Assembly (NCBI RefSeq): GCF_009017415.1
Contig: NC_092406.1
Coordinates: 3,782,001 to 3,846,000, forward strand
From: Aspergillus flavus
Lineage: Eukaryota; Ascomycota; Eurotiomycetes; Eurotiales; Aspergillaceae
DNA length: 64,000 nt
Reading direction: 5' to 3'
This document shows positions 22,567 through 33,705 of this stretch, piece after piece. How positions within the stretch are numbered: the first letter of the stretch is position 1; the number at the start of each line of letters is the position of its first letter. A program made the position numbers and the translations under genes. Under the pieces are notes generated by a model. That model saw only the letters and a program-made list of their open reading frames with translations. It was not told the origin of the DNA and did not search any database.

Positions 22567-23205
22567 CTAGATGTCCACTTTCTTTCCCTCAACATATTGT
22601 TTCAAATCCTGTACCCACGTTTCAAAGTTCTTCTTCAACTGTGCCCCAAACATCCACCGAACCACATACACAAGATACCCAACCTGCGCCTCCCAATTCC
22701 GCACCTCGGTAACACGCTTCGTCTGCCCATCTTCCCCCTGCACATCAAACTCTTCAACCTCATGAACCCTCTCCGCCGTCAACAGGAACGCCGGCATACT
22801 CCCCTTGGCCGTCAGATCCGACGCCCAGACAATCCGTCCAGGCTTGGGAGGATTGGCACTCGGGGGCTCAAATTCAGTCACGACGAGGCCCACATCTTGC
22901 TCACTATCAGACGATGGATCCATATGGACATGGAAGGTCATTTTCGTCCCCATCTGTAGCTTCGGGGAAAGAGCATCTGGAGTAGATTGAGAGTCGGACC
23001 CCGGCTGTTCGCGAATGGTGACCCGTGGAACGAATGTATTCCATGAGGGCCAGGTGGAAGTATCAATTAGGACATCCCAGACATCTTGGCAGGGGGCCGC
23101 GATCGACGTGGCGCTCTCGATATGCAGCATTGCGTCTGAGGCTGAGATGCTGGGTGTTGATTTGGATGCCAGTGACGCGGTAGATGATGGTGGGGTGGGT
23201 GTCAT
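22567..23205 (-). CDS. SRPBCC (START-like, polyketide-cyclase type) protein
   Basis: Single exon, 212 residues. After a Ser/Thr-rich lead, residues 26-200 read as a SRPBCC helix-grip fold: LHIESATSIAAPCQDVWDVL, then DTSTWPSWNTFVPRV, which is the usual start of a polyketide_cyc2/CoxG-like domain. A strand-rich middle follows (MGTKMTFHVHMD, VGLVVTEFE, GRIVWASD), and the protein ends in a long C-terminal helix (FGAQLKKNFETWVQDLKQYVEG). Family role: such domains hold hydrophobic ligands in a deep pocket; the ligand here cannot be told. No signal peptide or membrane segment is seen. The gene is isolated, with the methyltransferase gene 446 bp away on the same strand, and no biosynthetic partner is visible. 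It is probably a small stand-alone lipid- or metabolite-binding protein. Confidence 0.85.
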   Translation of the reverse strand: MTPTPPSSTASLASKSTPSISASDAMLHIESATSIAAPCQDVWDVLIDTSTWPSWNTFVPRVTIREQPGSDSQSTPDALSPKLQMGTKMTFHVHMDPSSDSEQDVGLVVTEFEPPSANPPKPGRIVWASDLTAKGSMPAFLLTAERVHEVEEFDVQGEDGQTKRVTEVRNWEAQVGYLVYVVRWMFGAQLKKNFETWVQDLKQYVEGKKVDI

Positions 23206-23650
23206 TGTTGATTAGATGATTCGTTGGTGTGTACCGAGTATAGTAGGTGTTGTTATAGGAGCTATGGATGTTTGTTTGTGGTGATCATTGAAGCGAAATG
23301 ACTGGTCGTTATAAGCTTTGGGCTCCGGCCGGCAGGCTAGCCGAGTTCCAGTGACCTCATCTGATATTCGCGCTAGTTGTCGGGTGGGTCTAGTGCTCTT
23401 TTTATGCTGGTTGTTTGCAATGCTACTATCTGGAATTGAAAACATAGAATTACTTGATCTTATTTTAAGATCATGCTGAAGTATTATCCAGAACTTGGAT
23501 TGCGACATTAATTATATGCATGCTAATTCAGGTCTTGGCGTGATCTCGCAATAGATCGTTGACGATCACTCCGGGACCACTTCAGGTTTACTAAAGAGCT
23601 CGGGCTAGAGCTAAGGGATAGAGGTTATCCCTTCAACATGTCTTGTTTAT
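23206..23650. other. Intergenic region between SRPBCC and methyltransferase genes
   Basis: About 445 nt containing the SRPBCC promoter and the methyltransferase 3' flank. No coding content or notable repeat is seen. Confidence 0.4.
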
Positions 23651-24602
23651 CTAGAACGGTTTCTGCGCTACAAACCGAAGTCGAATGTAATTGACTGTGA
23701 AGGAGCCATCGTGTTGATGCCTTCCAACACCCTCCAGGATGTCAACAGCATGTTTGACAGCTGCATTGCGTGCCTCCACTGTTGGTAAAACCTGGAGGAA
23801 AGGCTCACAGAAGAGGCGGATCCTGTATCGATTAGCAACCAATCTCGTCAGAAACCAAACCACTCGGTATACGTATATACGTACCATCCTTCGATTCCGC
23901 CTTCTTTGTGCTCTGTCAGCTTCGTCTGTCTGAGCTCTGCCTCACCCTTGATCCACTGGAAGCCTTCCTCTTCAAGAAGCTGTTTCATAGCTTCCTGGGA
24001 AGGAAACCACCAAGGCGAAGCTGCCCGGGCTTCTTCAACAGGAATTCCTTGAATGACCAGAGCACTGACGATTGCCGCATGCACCTCGGCTACGTTACCG
24101 AGCGCACCCGATTCACTCACAAAAATCCCACCTGGCTTAAGCGCATTGAAGCAGCCCTTGATCGTGTTCGACCGGGTTTCGGGGTCGCGTAAGATCCAAT
24201 GTAAGGCAGCGTTCGAGAAGACTTTGGCAAACTTCCCCTCAGTGAGGACTGACACTTGATCCAAATGTCGGCAGTCCACAACGCAGGATTCAATATGGGG
24301 ATATGTTTTCTGGAAGTGCTCTATCATATTCGGTGAGGCGTCGACGCCAACGATGCGTTTAACATGGGGGGCTAATTTGGCAGTTAGGACGCCATCTCCA
24401 CAGCCGACATCGAGTACTTCATCTGTTGTGCATTAGCAATACATAATTATACACGGTCTTTTGGTCACTTAGGAAACTTGCCTGTAGGCTTAGGATCGAG
24501 CCAAGAAACAATCTTCTCTGTTAAAGTTGCAACGAATGGGGCCACTTTGTTGCCGTAAACATCGGCTGACCAGATATCGGCTTTCTGCTCCTGTGTAGTC
24601 AT
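23651..24602 (-). CDS. SAM-dependent methyltransferase (trans-aconitate/type 11 like)
   Basis: Three exons on the minus strand: 24602-24482, 24422-23885 and 23822-23651, giving 276 residues. The first exon encodes MTTQEQKADIWSADVYGNKV. The second begins DEVLDVGCGDGVLTAKLAPH, the glycine-rich SAM motif I of class I methyltransferases. IVGVDASPNMI (motif II acidic Asp), FSNAALHWI and LKPGGIFVSESGALGN follow. This layout resembles small-molecule O-methyltransferases of the Tam (trans-aconitate) type, but the substrate is not known. The first intron has a GC donor (GCAAGT at 24481-24476 on the minus strand), with a normal CTAAT branch and CAG acceptor; the frame demands it. The second intron (62 nt, GTACGT) joins EGW to IRLFCEPFLQVLP. 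Without splicing the frame would end at YTEWFGF. Confidence 0.88.
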
Positions 24603-26373
24603 CTTGAGTCACTTTCCACGAATTAAAGCTGGATGAACATGCTTCTCTGATTGTTATCACCGGTTACTAGAGCATTTATAGGTACATCGCCAGAGTGACA
24701 TCAGAATAGACTGGGACCGACATCGGAGGGTGTAAGCATTGATAGATCTACAGAATGGCGGGCGGGAGGTTCCGTGCTCGTCTGCCGCTGCTAACCGCAG
24801 TCTTACTCCATACCCATGCAGTATGCATGAGGATGGTAGGGAGAGGCAATGTGACTCTACAAGCCGGGGTGAGACTCACACCGATATCGGGCCAGGTGCT
24901 AGCCCTAAATTCCTTTCATTCTACCTTTCTTGATAGTGCATCTTATACTAGTGAAACATACTGTCTAGGGACTATTGCTCGTTCCTATATCTCTCTAACA
25001 TTAGAGGCTGTTATAGGTCTCCTATCGGTCAACAAAGCGTTTGGTTTTTTTTTTTTTTTTTCCAAAAGACACAGATGCCCTCAACTAGTGAGATGGCTCG
25101 ATTGCCGAATGGATTGCAGGTCAACCCTTATCGTTTAGGATTGACATGGTATATATACCAGCATGACCTGCATAACTATTATATCTGTCAGCACATGCTA
25201 GATTCGACGCCAATGCCTACAGAATATTCTTCAGGTTCTGTGATCGTGTAATGCTTCGTGGTTCTTGCTCTTTTAATAGCAGATATCAACCTACGGAGCA
25301 ATTCGAACGTTTGTTCTTTGTTGGACAGCTCTTCCCAACGGCACATCGCATCTTCACTGGCATGTTTGTCGATTGGAAATGTGCAGTTATCCATTGTATC
25401 TATTATAGCTTGAATATTATACGGGTGACTAGCCCAAGTAGATTGTTCACTCTTCCCTTGGGGAAGATGGCATAATAGTGGGTAGTCTGATGTACAGAAA
25501 TAACTATATGCATATGATATATCTACCTTTTGGTCGCCTGTAGCGTAGTATTCCTACTCTTCGTCGGCGCTGTGTTTCCTTTGTACTCACGGCATTCTTG
25601 TAAATACTTGGAGGAAAGGACAAATTCTTGGTATAACACATAGTAGGCCAATAATCAGCAGTGAAACCAAAGACAGCTTATTACATTTAGAGTCTGTTCC
25701 GCAAGCTTTGCCAATTCCTCCACTGGGGACTTATTTTCAGTTTCGATAAATTCATAAATTGCCTAAATGTCTCCATAAATGTCGTGGATTCCAAAGCGTG
25801 TGTCTGCCAAAACAACTAATACGTAGTAATTACCGTTAATAAGGGTTCATGGATTGGGCAATACAGTTTACTTGGAAAAGTATATAGAAAGAAACTACCA
25901 ACTAGGTGATGATCCTGTCAGAATTATCCTACTCGGTAGTCGGAGTAGCAACTTGTCTTTGGGGCCATGTAAAATATGATCCAAAGCCCAAAATCTCAAC
26001 AAACAATAACACAGTTAGCAATATAAAGACCTTTTGATCAAGGCAGGTACTGACTATACCGCAGGTCCGCAGCCACGGCTAATGGACGTTTGGTCTACGG
26101 CATAATTTCTCCACCAATTCCAGGCCGAGCTGTGGGGACGGAAGGACGGCTAGGACAGGCTTCTTAACAATTCAACACCAATTTCTCCGTACAGTGGGTC
26201 ACGTAACTGCTATGTGCCGTCATATCGTTTCAAGCAAAGACAAATTAATGCTTCGGACAGCGGTGTACCTCATTCGAGTGAGGATATAAAGACCAACGAC
26301 CCGGCAGGATGGCCATATATTATCCCCCTGATATCTCTGTCCGTGATCATCGTCCCTCCAGACGGCATACGCT
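24603..26373. other. 1.8-kb intergenic region, partly A/T-rich
   Basis: No supported gene. The region contains the methyltransferase promoter, a 17-T run at 25045-25061 flanked by TTTGG and CCAAA, and A/T-rich sequence from about 25400 to 26050 with scattered TATA-like runs. The last 300 bp should hold the promoter of the secreted GH28 enzyme. Open frames such as 24755-25138 look like noise. Confidence 0.45.
25045..25061. repeat. Homopolymer T17 with short inverted flanks
   Basis: Seventeen consecutive T bases with TTTGG just before and CCAAA just after, so the whole segment can pair at its ends. It may be a nucleosome-depleted spacer or the A-tail scar of an old retroposed sequence; neither is shown. 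Confidence 0.6.
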
Positions 26374-27687
26374 ATGTTAATCACCAAGACAGCCTTTCTG
26401 GCTTTTCTCCTTTCTTCTGTGCCCCTGGCACACGGCGCAGGAGGAAATAGCTCTTCGCCCGATGCCCGAGGCCGTCGTTGTGTGGTACGCTCTTCCAATG
26501 GCACTGCAGATGACTCCCCCGAAGTGTCCAGAGTATTCGCGCAATGCGCGACCAACTCAGTCATTGTCTTCCAGGAAGGCGTTGACTATAATATTTTCCA
26601 ACCGATCAAAGCAACGAATTTGAGCAATGTGGAGATACAGATGCATGGAAACCTGCATCTTCCGCAAAACATCTCGGCAGTGCGGGACATTGTTAATGCA
26701 GGCACCTCTACTTGGTTTACTTTGGAAGGACCCCGTGTGGATTGGACTGGGCCCGAAGATGTGAACAATGGTTGGATTAAATCATACGGACAGGCCTGGT
26801 GGGACGCAAATCCTCCCAATGGCACTGGAATCTCCGGTCGGCCTCATCTCATGAGCTACAAAACCAGCCAGGCGACGATAAAATACTTCCGGTCTGGCAA
26901 GCCGATTGCTTGGAACATGAAGCTCCATGGAGAAGATATCGCCGTCAGCCATGCCATTGTGGACGCTTCATCCACTGGCAGCTTCCCGTTCAACACCGAT
27001 GCTTTTGACGTTCAGGGTACCAATATCCGCATTTCGGATAGTATTATGTATAATGGCGACGATGCCATCGCCGTCGGATCCGATTCACACAACATTGTAT
27101 TTGAGAGAAATACGATTGGCTATCAATCCCATGGTATGAGCATTGGATCTCTAGGAAAGGATGCCTCGGCCTTTGCCAACATTACCAACCTCAGATTTGA
27201 GGACGTGACCGTGATTGACGCCCTGTACGCTGCTCGCTTCAAGTCCTGGACGGGTGGCCAGGGTCTTGTCAAGAATGTGACTTGGAAAAACATCCGTGTA
27301 TACAACGTAACATTCCCGATCTTTGTCACCCAGAGTTACTACGATCAAAGCGTCTCGCGAGATGGTGTTGACACTGAGTCCTCCGTGATGATGGAGGACT
27401 TTACCTGGGAAGACTTTTCCGGTTCAATCAACTCGTATCAACCCGGTGATGGATCATGCGCAACCGATCCTTGCTGGTATAACGCTGGACTTCCGAACCT
27501 GAAGCACACGGAGGCACTCGTAATCGAGTGCAACACGGACAAGTCCTGTAAGAACTTTGTTACCAAGAACATCCAGCTTTATCCACAAGTTTTGGAACCA
27601 GCAAGCGTCATTTGCATGAAGGCTACGGCAGAGCTGAATCCCAACCTTGGGTTCAACTGCAGCAACGGGACATTTACTTCAGCATAA
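26374..27687 (+). CDS. Secreted GH28 pectinase, exo-polygalacturonase/exo-rhamnogalacturonase type
   Basis: Single exon, 437 residues. A signal peptide ([21 protein letters not shown], cut near residue 22) shows secretion. The right-handed beta-helix of GH28 carries the family motifs NTDAFDV (about 208-214), [10 protein letters not shown] (catalytic Asp pair, about 228-237), [10 protein letters not shown] (catalytic His, about 253-262) and RFKSW (about 288-292, in place of RIKTW). Many N-glycosylation sequons and paired C-terminal cysteines fit an extracellular enzyme. Family role: hydrolysis of galacturonic-acid linkages in pectin. The NGDD and SHG variants and the length point to the exo-acting branch (Pgx/PgaX/Rgx) rather than endo-polygalacturonase; the exact substrate is uncertain. 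It is isolated from other carbohydrate genes, though GH115 and GH78 genes lie 30-36 kb downstream. Confidence 0.92.
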   Translation: MLITKTAFLAFLLSSVPLAHGAGGNSSSPDARGRRCVVRSSNGTADDSPEVSRVFAQCATNSVIVFQEGVDYNIFQPIKATNLSNVEIQMHGNLHLPQNISAVRDIVNAGTSTWFTLEGPRVDWTGPEDVNNGWIKSYGQAWWDANPPNGTGISGRPHLMSYKTSQATIKYFRSGKPIAWNMKLHGEDIAVSHAIVDASSTGSFPFNTDAFDVQGTNIRISDSIMYNGDDAIAVGSDSHNIVFERNTIGYQSHGMSIGSLGKDASAFANITNLRFEDVTVIDALYAARFKSWTGGQGLVKNVTWKNIRVYNVTFPIFVTQSYYDQSVSRDGVDTESSVMMEDFTWEDFSGSINSYQPGDGSCATDPCWYNAGLPNLKHTEALVIECNTDKSCKNFVTKNIQLYPQVLEPASVICMKATAELNPNLGFNCSNGTFTSA

Positions 27688-27972
27688 ATTCTCGATATCT
27701 CATGTATATACTAGATACACATGCTTTCCATATTTGTTAATCATTCACCAGTACAAAATGTGACCGGTGTACCTTCCCTGACGGTTGGATGCAACCCGCA
27801 ACTTCCGTCCATGACCTGCATGTAGCCAGTACTCCTACTTAATATCCTCTTGAACCCCAGATTCTCACAATCCAACCATCTTTCTTACTTCCATCTGTCG
27901 CTTACTTTTCTAACAATCAGCTACCACTACAGCCATTCGTTATCCTTTCCTTACTCTCATCCATATTACTTT

Positions 27973-29145
27973 ATGCCACAGCCATTTCCCAGGTTCTATA
28001 TCATTAGGCCTCAAGGTTCATTCGTACCCTTGATCCCAGTCGACGAGCTACCGTCGTGGATTCAAGTTGGGAACTGGGACTGGAATGATATGTCATTGTT
28101 TACTGCCATGGCTCCTGCTAGTTTCAGTTCTATCCCACGCGTCGGCGAATACGACGTCGTCTGCCACAACTGCAACGCCAGTCTTGATAGGCTTCATCGA
28201 AGCGTCTCGGAGCAGAGTGGAAAGACCGGAAATAGCTCTCAGAGCCTCCGTTTACCACTTAGGAAACCAAACAAGATCTACGCCGGTGCATTACTTTCAC
28301 AGTCATCACAGGAGGCACTGTCACCTCTTGCATCAAGCTATGTAATGTCCTTGACACAGCCGCTCTTTTACACACCTGGGTACCCTGCATGCTTCACAGA
28401 GCCCCCTTATTATGCGAACCTGCAGAGCCCTTTTGTTGGAATGGGCCTCTTCAGCCTCAAAGGCTACCGCGAAAGACATCAAGCTAGGAAATTGGAAAAA
28501 GAAGCACGGGACAATTTAAGACGACCACCACGGAGCAAGACACCACCTTCGGGTTCTTCAACTGATCCAACTAATCAAAATCCTGCCAATTTGCCAAGCT
28601 CTCAAACTGCTGAGGCTGGTCCGAGTGGTCAAGGTCAAAACCAAAATAATCAGGGGCATCAAGAAGACCCCGACGCGATTATGCCAGCACCCGACGATGC
28701 TGGCAACGCATATTTCGAACCCGTACCACAGCACCCCAATGGTCCTGCTGAACAGGAAACGCAATCGATTGGGTCCTCGTCGAAGTCCGTACCACAGGAG
28801 CCCGGTAGTCCTGCTCAAAAGCAAACGCAACCAGTCCCTATACCAAGGCTTCCACTGAGTTCCAAGCCACAAGAGCCCGTTCTTCCTGCTGAACAGCAAA
28901 CGCAACTAGTTCCTATACCAGGAGCCTCATCAAGGGCCGAGTCACAAGGTTCTAATCACTCTTGTAAGCATAAGACGGACTCACCCCCATACCAAAAACA
29001 TGCGCCCCAGAAATTTGAAGTCGATCAGTCACTCATTTTTCCATTCTCACTCTCAGAAACCAGTCTAGATAGCAGATTGAGAGCAGGCACTCGATCTGCT
29101 CGATACGAGGATATGGACACGTATGATATCTCACGTCGCTCATGA
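27973..29145 (+). CDS. Hypothetical protein with N-terminal conserved block, CxxC and tandem repeats
   Basis: Single exon, 390 residues from the ATG at 27973; the frame is open back to 27850 but the added residues look like leader. I do not recognise a named family. Seen: an N-terminal block FYIIRPQGSFVPLIPVDELP followed by WNDMSLFTAMAPASFSSIPR. Then comes VVCHNCNASLDRLHRS, whose CxxC pair could be half of a small metal or redox site. Next are a basic helix (YRERHQARKLEKEARDNLRR, about 172-191), a Q/N/G/P-rich stretch, and three imperfect repeats of 22-26 residues around VPQxPxxPAxxxTQ (about 251-320). The C-terminal 60 residues have a hydrophobic SLIFPFSLSETSLDSRLR block. No signal peptide or membrane span. 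The N-terminal block looks conserved enough to be functional; cytoplasmic or nuclear location is a guess. Confidence 0.65.
   Translation: MPQPFPRFYIIRPQGSFVPLIPVDELPSWIQVGNWDWNDMSLFTAMAPASFSSIPRVGEYDVVCHNCNASLDRLHRSVSEQSGKTGNSSQSLRLPLRKPNKIYAGALLSQSSQEALSPLASSYVMSLTQPLFYTPGYPACFTEPPYYANLQSPFVGMGLFSLKGYRERHQARKLEKEARDNLRRPPRSKTPPSGSSTDPTNQNPANLPSSQTAEAGPSGQGQNQNNQGHQEDPDAIMPAPDDAGNAYFEPVPQHPNGPAEQETQSIGSSSKSVPQEPGSPAQKQTQPVPIPRLPLSSKPQEPVLPAEQQTQLVPIPGASSRAESQGSNHSCKHKTDSPPYQKHAPQKFEVDQSLIFPFSLSETSLDSRLRAGTRSARYEDMDTYDISRRS
28723..28930 (+). repeat. Intragenic tandem repeat, three units of about 66-76 bp
   Basis: Three imperfect direct repeats start near 28723, 28789 and 28864. Each has a CCACA(G/A)-(G/C)A-CCC core and then CCTGCT(G/C)AA(A/C)AG-AAACGCAA. 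They encode the VPQxPxxPAxxxTQ repeats of the surrounding gene. Spacing of 66 and then about 75 bp keeps the reading frame. Confidence 0.75.
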
Positions 29146-29679
29146 ACTGCTCCACCTCAACCTACAAGATCGTCACAGCTACAAGGATTTTCAAACAGAC
29201 CTTCGAATGCGTCTCGGTCCAAGAAAAGGTCATTCTTCTGATGTGGGGAAAACATATCCAGATGGTGATGGAATTACGCAGTATAAGATTGAATGTGTGT
29301 ACTCTTTTAAGGTGCTTATTACTATTACTCGCTACCACCATTACTAGCTTCTGTTTTCCAGCTAGCTTTTGATCACCGTACGTCGCTTAGTTAGCTAAAT
29401 CCAAAGGTTACTCATAGTCCAATGTTGAATGATGCATCTCACAGCCTCCAACTTGCCGTAGCCTCCGTAAGCCACTGGGTGTACTAGACATAGGACTTTA
29501 CCTACTACATTCAAGCATGCAATAAGATAGACACCGCTGCACGAACCTACAATAGTGTCGTTAACAGCATATACGTAAGAAACAAGTACGATAGACCCAA
29601 CAAACCAAGTCTGAACACTTCAGCCAACAAAAAAAGGGTATCTATATCTATCTCTATTCTGTCCCCCAAACCCACAAAA
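29146..29679. other. Convergent 3' flank
   Basis: About 530 nt between the hypothetical gene and the rhodopsin-domain gene, which face each other. Overlapping frames at 29123-29372 are short and cysteine/leucine-rich without family signs. Nothing else is seen. Confidence 0.4.
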
Positions 29680-31067
29680 TCAACCCCGTCCAACAGAAAA
29701 ACTCCTCCCAGAAGGCCTCAACCCCCGCTGCGAATGCGTCTCCTCCACACAAGTATCCGCCGAATTTAAATCCCAATGAACCTCACTCACAACCTGAATC
29801 CCATCCACATCCGGATGCCGATGCATACTCGGCTCCCTCCCATCATTATTCGTAGAACAATTCCCCGTCACACTAGCCGAGTAACTATGATTCGCGAACC
29901 GGAATGGATTCGGGGCATCCAGAGCCTCGAATTTTGGTTTTTCGGATTGGCTGTGGCATTGGGAGAGGAAGAGACGCGGACAGATGTGTACTATTATGGG
30001 GCGGAGGGGGGGTAGGCAGGCGCATATTATTGCGACGCTGCTTTCGATGAAGGACCAGTTTGCGGCTGCGGCGTTGTGTTCTGGGGTATATTGTTAGTTA
30101 ACTTGGGTTGTGTTTTGGGTTGTATTGGGGGGGTGGAGGTGTCGGGGATTGTACTTGTTCGGTCTGTGCTTTGGATCATTTGGACGAGAGCTGTTAGGCG
30201 GACTATGCTTACTGCGCAGCCACTGGATGAAGTATTGTTAGTTTGATATGGTGGGTGTTGGAAGTGGAAAGGGTAGACGAACAAGGTTCCCAATGCAAAA
30301 ACCAGAATCAGAGCTATCTTCTGCTTCCTGGGTAATTGGAGCTTAGCCAGTAGCGGCATGGGCAGAATAACGATAGTCATATCGGTGATTATCTGAAGGG
30401 CAGCGTTAAGACTCCAGAGGACTTCCTTGGGGATACAGTTATGGGGGCTGGAGATATCCCACGCGCCGCGAATGGGGATACACATGAAGAAGGAGGCGAA
30501 AACCATCCAGAGACCGGTGATGATGACGAAGATCAGGACGGTGTAAAGAATGATTTGATATGTTCTGAGCGGGAAGAGACGTAGATATAACAGGACCATT
30601 GAGGCCTTGGTTAGGTTGAGACTTAGATTGTATAATGGGACGCTGGCCCATAACGCCTGGATTAGATGTGTTAGCTATGTGTGATTATGTATAGTGGGTA
30701 CAGGGTATAGTATGTATTACATACCTTGAGCTGGCTCTCTACTGTCTCCAGACTGAGTGAATGCATACTTTGTCCCAGGCCATGGCGGACCTCTGATACT
30801 CCAGGTTAGTGGCGATTGGGAAAGCGCATAAGTGTCTGATGCCTACCTATTATGATACAGACGAACAAGGCGATCTCAGAGAGCTGGGACAATGTTCATT
30901 AGTTCCATAGATCGTCCGTCTTATCAGTTGACACATACCAGGGCAAAAACAATCACCAGATCATCCCAGCCTGCAGTCCGGACAAAATAGAGTCGAGTAT
31001 ACAGGCGTAAAATGACAATCACTATCGATACCGCAAGGAAGGTCACGGCAACCGGTACCACGTACAT
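29680..31067 (-). CDS. Fungal rhodopsin-domain integral membrane protein (PTH11-like architecture)
   Basis: Six exons on the minus strand: 31067-30939, 30883-30847, 30792-30725, 30656-30283, 30222-30155 and 30080-29680, giving 358 residues in the model. The order of motifs matches the fungal rhodopsin-like domain: RLYTRLYFVRTAGWDDLVIV, EVRHGLGQSM, LKALWASVPLYNLSLNLTK, then FMCIPIRGAWD with NCIP, ITDMTIVILPMPLL, LPRKQKIALILVFALGTFG|CAVSIVRL and WSFIESSVAIICACLP(P)LRP. Seven membrane helices are expected. The C-terminal 110 residues are hydrophilic. Family role: a large fungal set related to PTH11 receptors; most members are uncharacterised. The first exon may be incomplete: these proteins usually have about 20 extracellular residues before the first helix, and a CAG acceptor lies just before the chosen ATG. 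Confidence 0.85.
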
Positions 31068-31566
31068 CCTGCGACTTGATGGTGGTCACCATTGACTGGA
31101 TGCATGATTTGACCCTCGGTAGGATATCGTTTCGAACTTCTTCTGCCCGGACATGGCTGGGGGGCTTCAAGCAGGCACAAAAACTTTTCCAAGCATTTGT
31201 GGCTAATTGTTCAGCCATTGACGAAAGCAATGCATATTCAAAATCAATTGCGTCAAGAGTCCTGGCAATTCCTTAGCCCTATTACCCCATTGGGCAATCC
31301 GGCAGTGGCATCCATGGTTCCCGCACCGCATGATTCAAGCGGCCACAGACGAGAGGCCTTTCACGACTCGGGCCCAGAAAGTCCCTCGGCCTGGGCCCTC
31401 AGGGGCAACAAATTTACATCGCGAGGGATAAGGACGTATTTGCAAAGTAAAATGTACATTGTAGTCGTCTGTTATATGCTATCTTTACTCCGTCATGACT
31501 GCAGCCCCAAGGGCTGCACGCTAGAATTTATAGTAATTGGAAAACATTATTAAACCCATAAAGCCC
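31068..31566. other. Intergenic region between membrane protein and isocitrate dehydrogenase genes
   Basis: About 500 nt. It may hold a missing first exon of the rhodopsin-domain gene and contains the 3' UTR of the isocitrate dehydrogenase gene. No separate gene is supported. Confidence 0.4.
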
Positions 31567-33705
31567 TTACAGTCTGGACTTCAGGTTGGTCTTCAGCTTC
31601 CGCTCAACAGCTGCCATGTACTCCTTGGTGGTGACCCACGCGTCACGGTCCTTGCGGCCGCATGCGAGAGCCAAGTCCTTGGTCATGATGCCCTCGTCGT
31701 TCACGACTTCGATACAGGCACGCTCCAACTCCTCGGCGAAAGCAACCACGTCGGGGGTCTCGTCGAGCTTGCCACGCTGCACCAGACCACGGGTCCAGGC
31801 AAAGATGGAGGCAATGGGGTTGGTGGAGGTCTCACGGCCCTTCTGGTGCTCACGGTAGTGACGGGTCACGGTACCGTGAGCGGCTTCAGACTCGAAGGCC
31901 TCACCGCTGGGGGTGGTGAGGGTAGAGGTCATCAGACCCAGAGAACCGAAACCCTGGGCGACGATGTCCGACTGAACATCACCATCGTAGTCTAGTTACC
32001 CTCGGTTAGAACGCTGTTCTCGGTCAAACGGTCCAGGCCGGGACAAGTCACTTACTCTTAAGAGCCATAACGAAGCCACCCTCGCTCTTGATCATCTGAG
32101 CGACCATATCGTCGATCAGACGGTGCTCATACCAGATGTTCTTGGCCTCGAAATCCTTCTTGTAGGTGGACTCGTAGATCTCCTGGAAGATATCCTTGAA
32201 GCGACCATCGTACTTCTTCAGAATGGTGTTCTTGGTGCTCATGTACAGAGGCAGACCCTTCAGCAAGGCCATCTGGAAACTGGCGTGGGCGAAGCCCTGG
32301 ATGGACTCATCAGTGTTGTACTGAGTCTGAGTAACACCGCCGCCCTGGAAGTCGTAGACCTTGACGGTCTCGGGCTCGCCATTGACAGGGGTGTAGACAA
32401 GCTCAAGCTTGCCGGGGCCGGGAATCACACGGTCAGTGGCACGGTACTGGTCACCGAAGGCGTGACGTCCAATGATGATAGGCTTGGTCCACCCAGGTAC
32501 GAGACGGGGAACGCGGGGAATGATGATGGGTTCACGGAAGACAGTTCCGCCGCTGCAATTGATGTTAGTGATCAGGCACCAGGGTAGCGTGGGCCTTGTA
32601 GGTTTGACAGTACGTACAGAATGTTTCTGATGGTTCCGTTGGGAGAAAGCCACACTAAAAGAAGCTCAGGTTAACGAGCATATACGATGCCATTGTTCAA
32701 TCCGGCACCTACTCTTCTTCAACTTGAACTCCTCAACACGGGCTTCATCGGGGGTGATGGTAGCACACTTGACACCAACACCATATTTCTTGATGGCCTC
32801 CGCGGCCTCGACGGTGACCTGGTCATCGGTCTGGTCACGGTATTCAAGTCCCTAAAAAGGTGTCAGCTCCACGAAAACTCCATGTGGACTGTACCGGGGT
32901 CTCAATCATACCAGGTCGTAGTACTTGAGGTCAATGTCAAGGTAACTGGACTCGGAAGTTAGCTACATTGTGCCGTCGGTAAAGAGCACAGGTCATCATA
33001 GACTTACGGCAAGATCAACTATGAGGAAGAAGCACGTTAGTCTCAGGGTTCGGGGAGGAACGGCCCGCATGCGGGTATCATGCAAGACCAGGGACCGCGG
33101 TTACTCACCTTCTCTCTGATCTCCTGCCAGATAATACGGGTCATCTAAGAAAAGCAAAAAGTGGTCAGCCACATGTGAAATGCCATGACACGGACAGATT
33201 TTGGTTGGCCGAGCGCTCGTGACCCTCGGAAGATTGGCGCTGCGTGGCCAGGGAACATGGAGACGTCTCGCCGTGTTTCCCCGCGTTTGCGCCAGGTCAT
33301 GACGAAAATGAAATTGACGGGTTGAGGCATATAAGAAGAAGGGCGCGCCCTGCGGCCAGGCCAGGCCTAGATTGTCGAACTTACCTCATCTCCATCCAGT
33401 TCCACCACTGGGTTCTTAACCTTGATCTTGGGGCCTTCAGTTGCCATGGTGCGGGCCTGTGTCCACTGCAAAGGGTAGATTCCGGTCTGGCGGGGGGAGA
33501 CAATACGAGGGAGCTGAGACGAAGCGAGGGGTCTCTGAGCGCGAGGGGTAGCAGCAGTCGAGAAAGAAGAAGAAGACGAAGAGGAAATGTAAGAAGAAGA
33601 AGTGCAGGAGATCGAGCGATAAGCGGAGGAAGAGAGAGGGGCAGACAGAGGGGAGGCGACAGCGCGGCGAACCGACGCGGAATGGAGCCGAAGGGAATTC
33701 ATCAT
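31567..33705 (-). CDS. icdA: NADP-dependent isocitrate dehydrogenase, dual start, PTS1 end
   Basis: Eight exons on the minus strand: 33705-33385, 33144-33109, 33018-33008 (11 nt), 32945-32912, 32851-32713, 32654-32618, 32552-32056 and 31991-31567, giving 499 residues, the usual fungal size. Reaction: isocitrate + NADP to 2-oxoglutarate + CO2 + NADPH. Motifs: [66 protein letters not shown] and [20 protein letters not shown]. Residues 1-86 are Ser/Arg-rich with almost no acidic residues (mitochondrial presequence). A second ATG at 33447 begins [13 protein letters not shown], the mature enzyme. The last residues are KSRL, a peroxisomal SRL signal. The A. nidulans orthologue is known, as I recall, to make mitochondrial and peroxisomal/cytosolic forms from different transcripts. 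The first intron is 240 nt. Confidence 0.95.

Noticed and set aside
31537..32587. Two plus-strand frames of about 150 codons
   Set aside because: Both are antisense shadows of well-conserved icdA exons.
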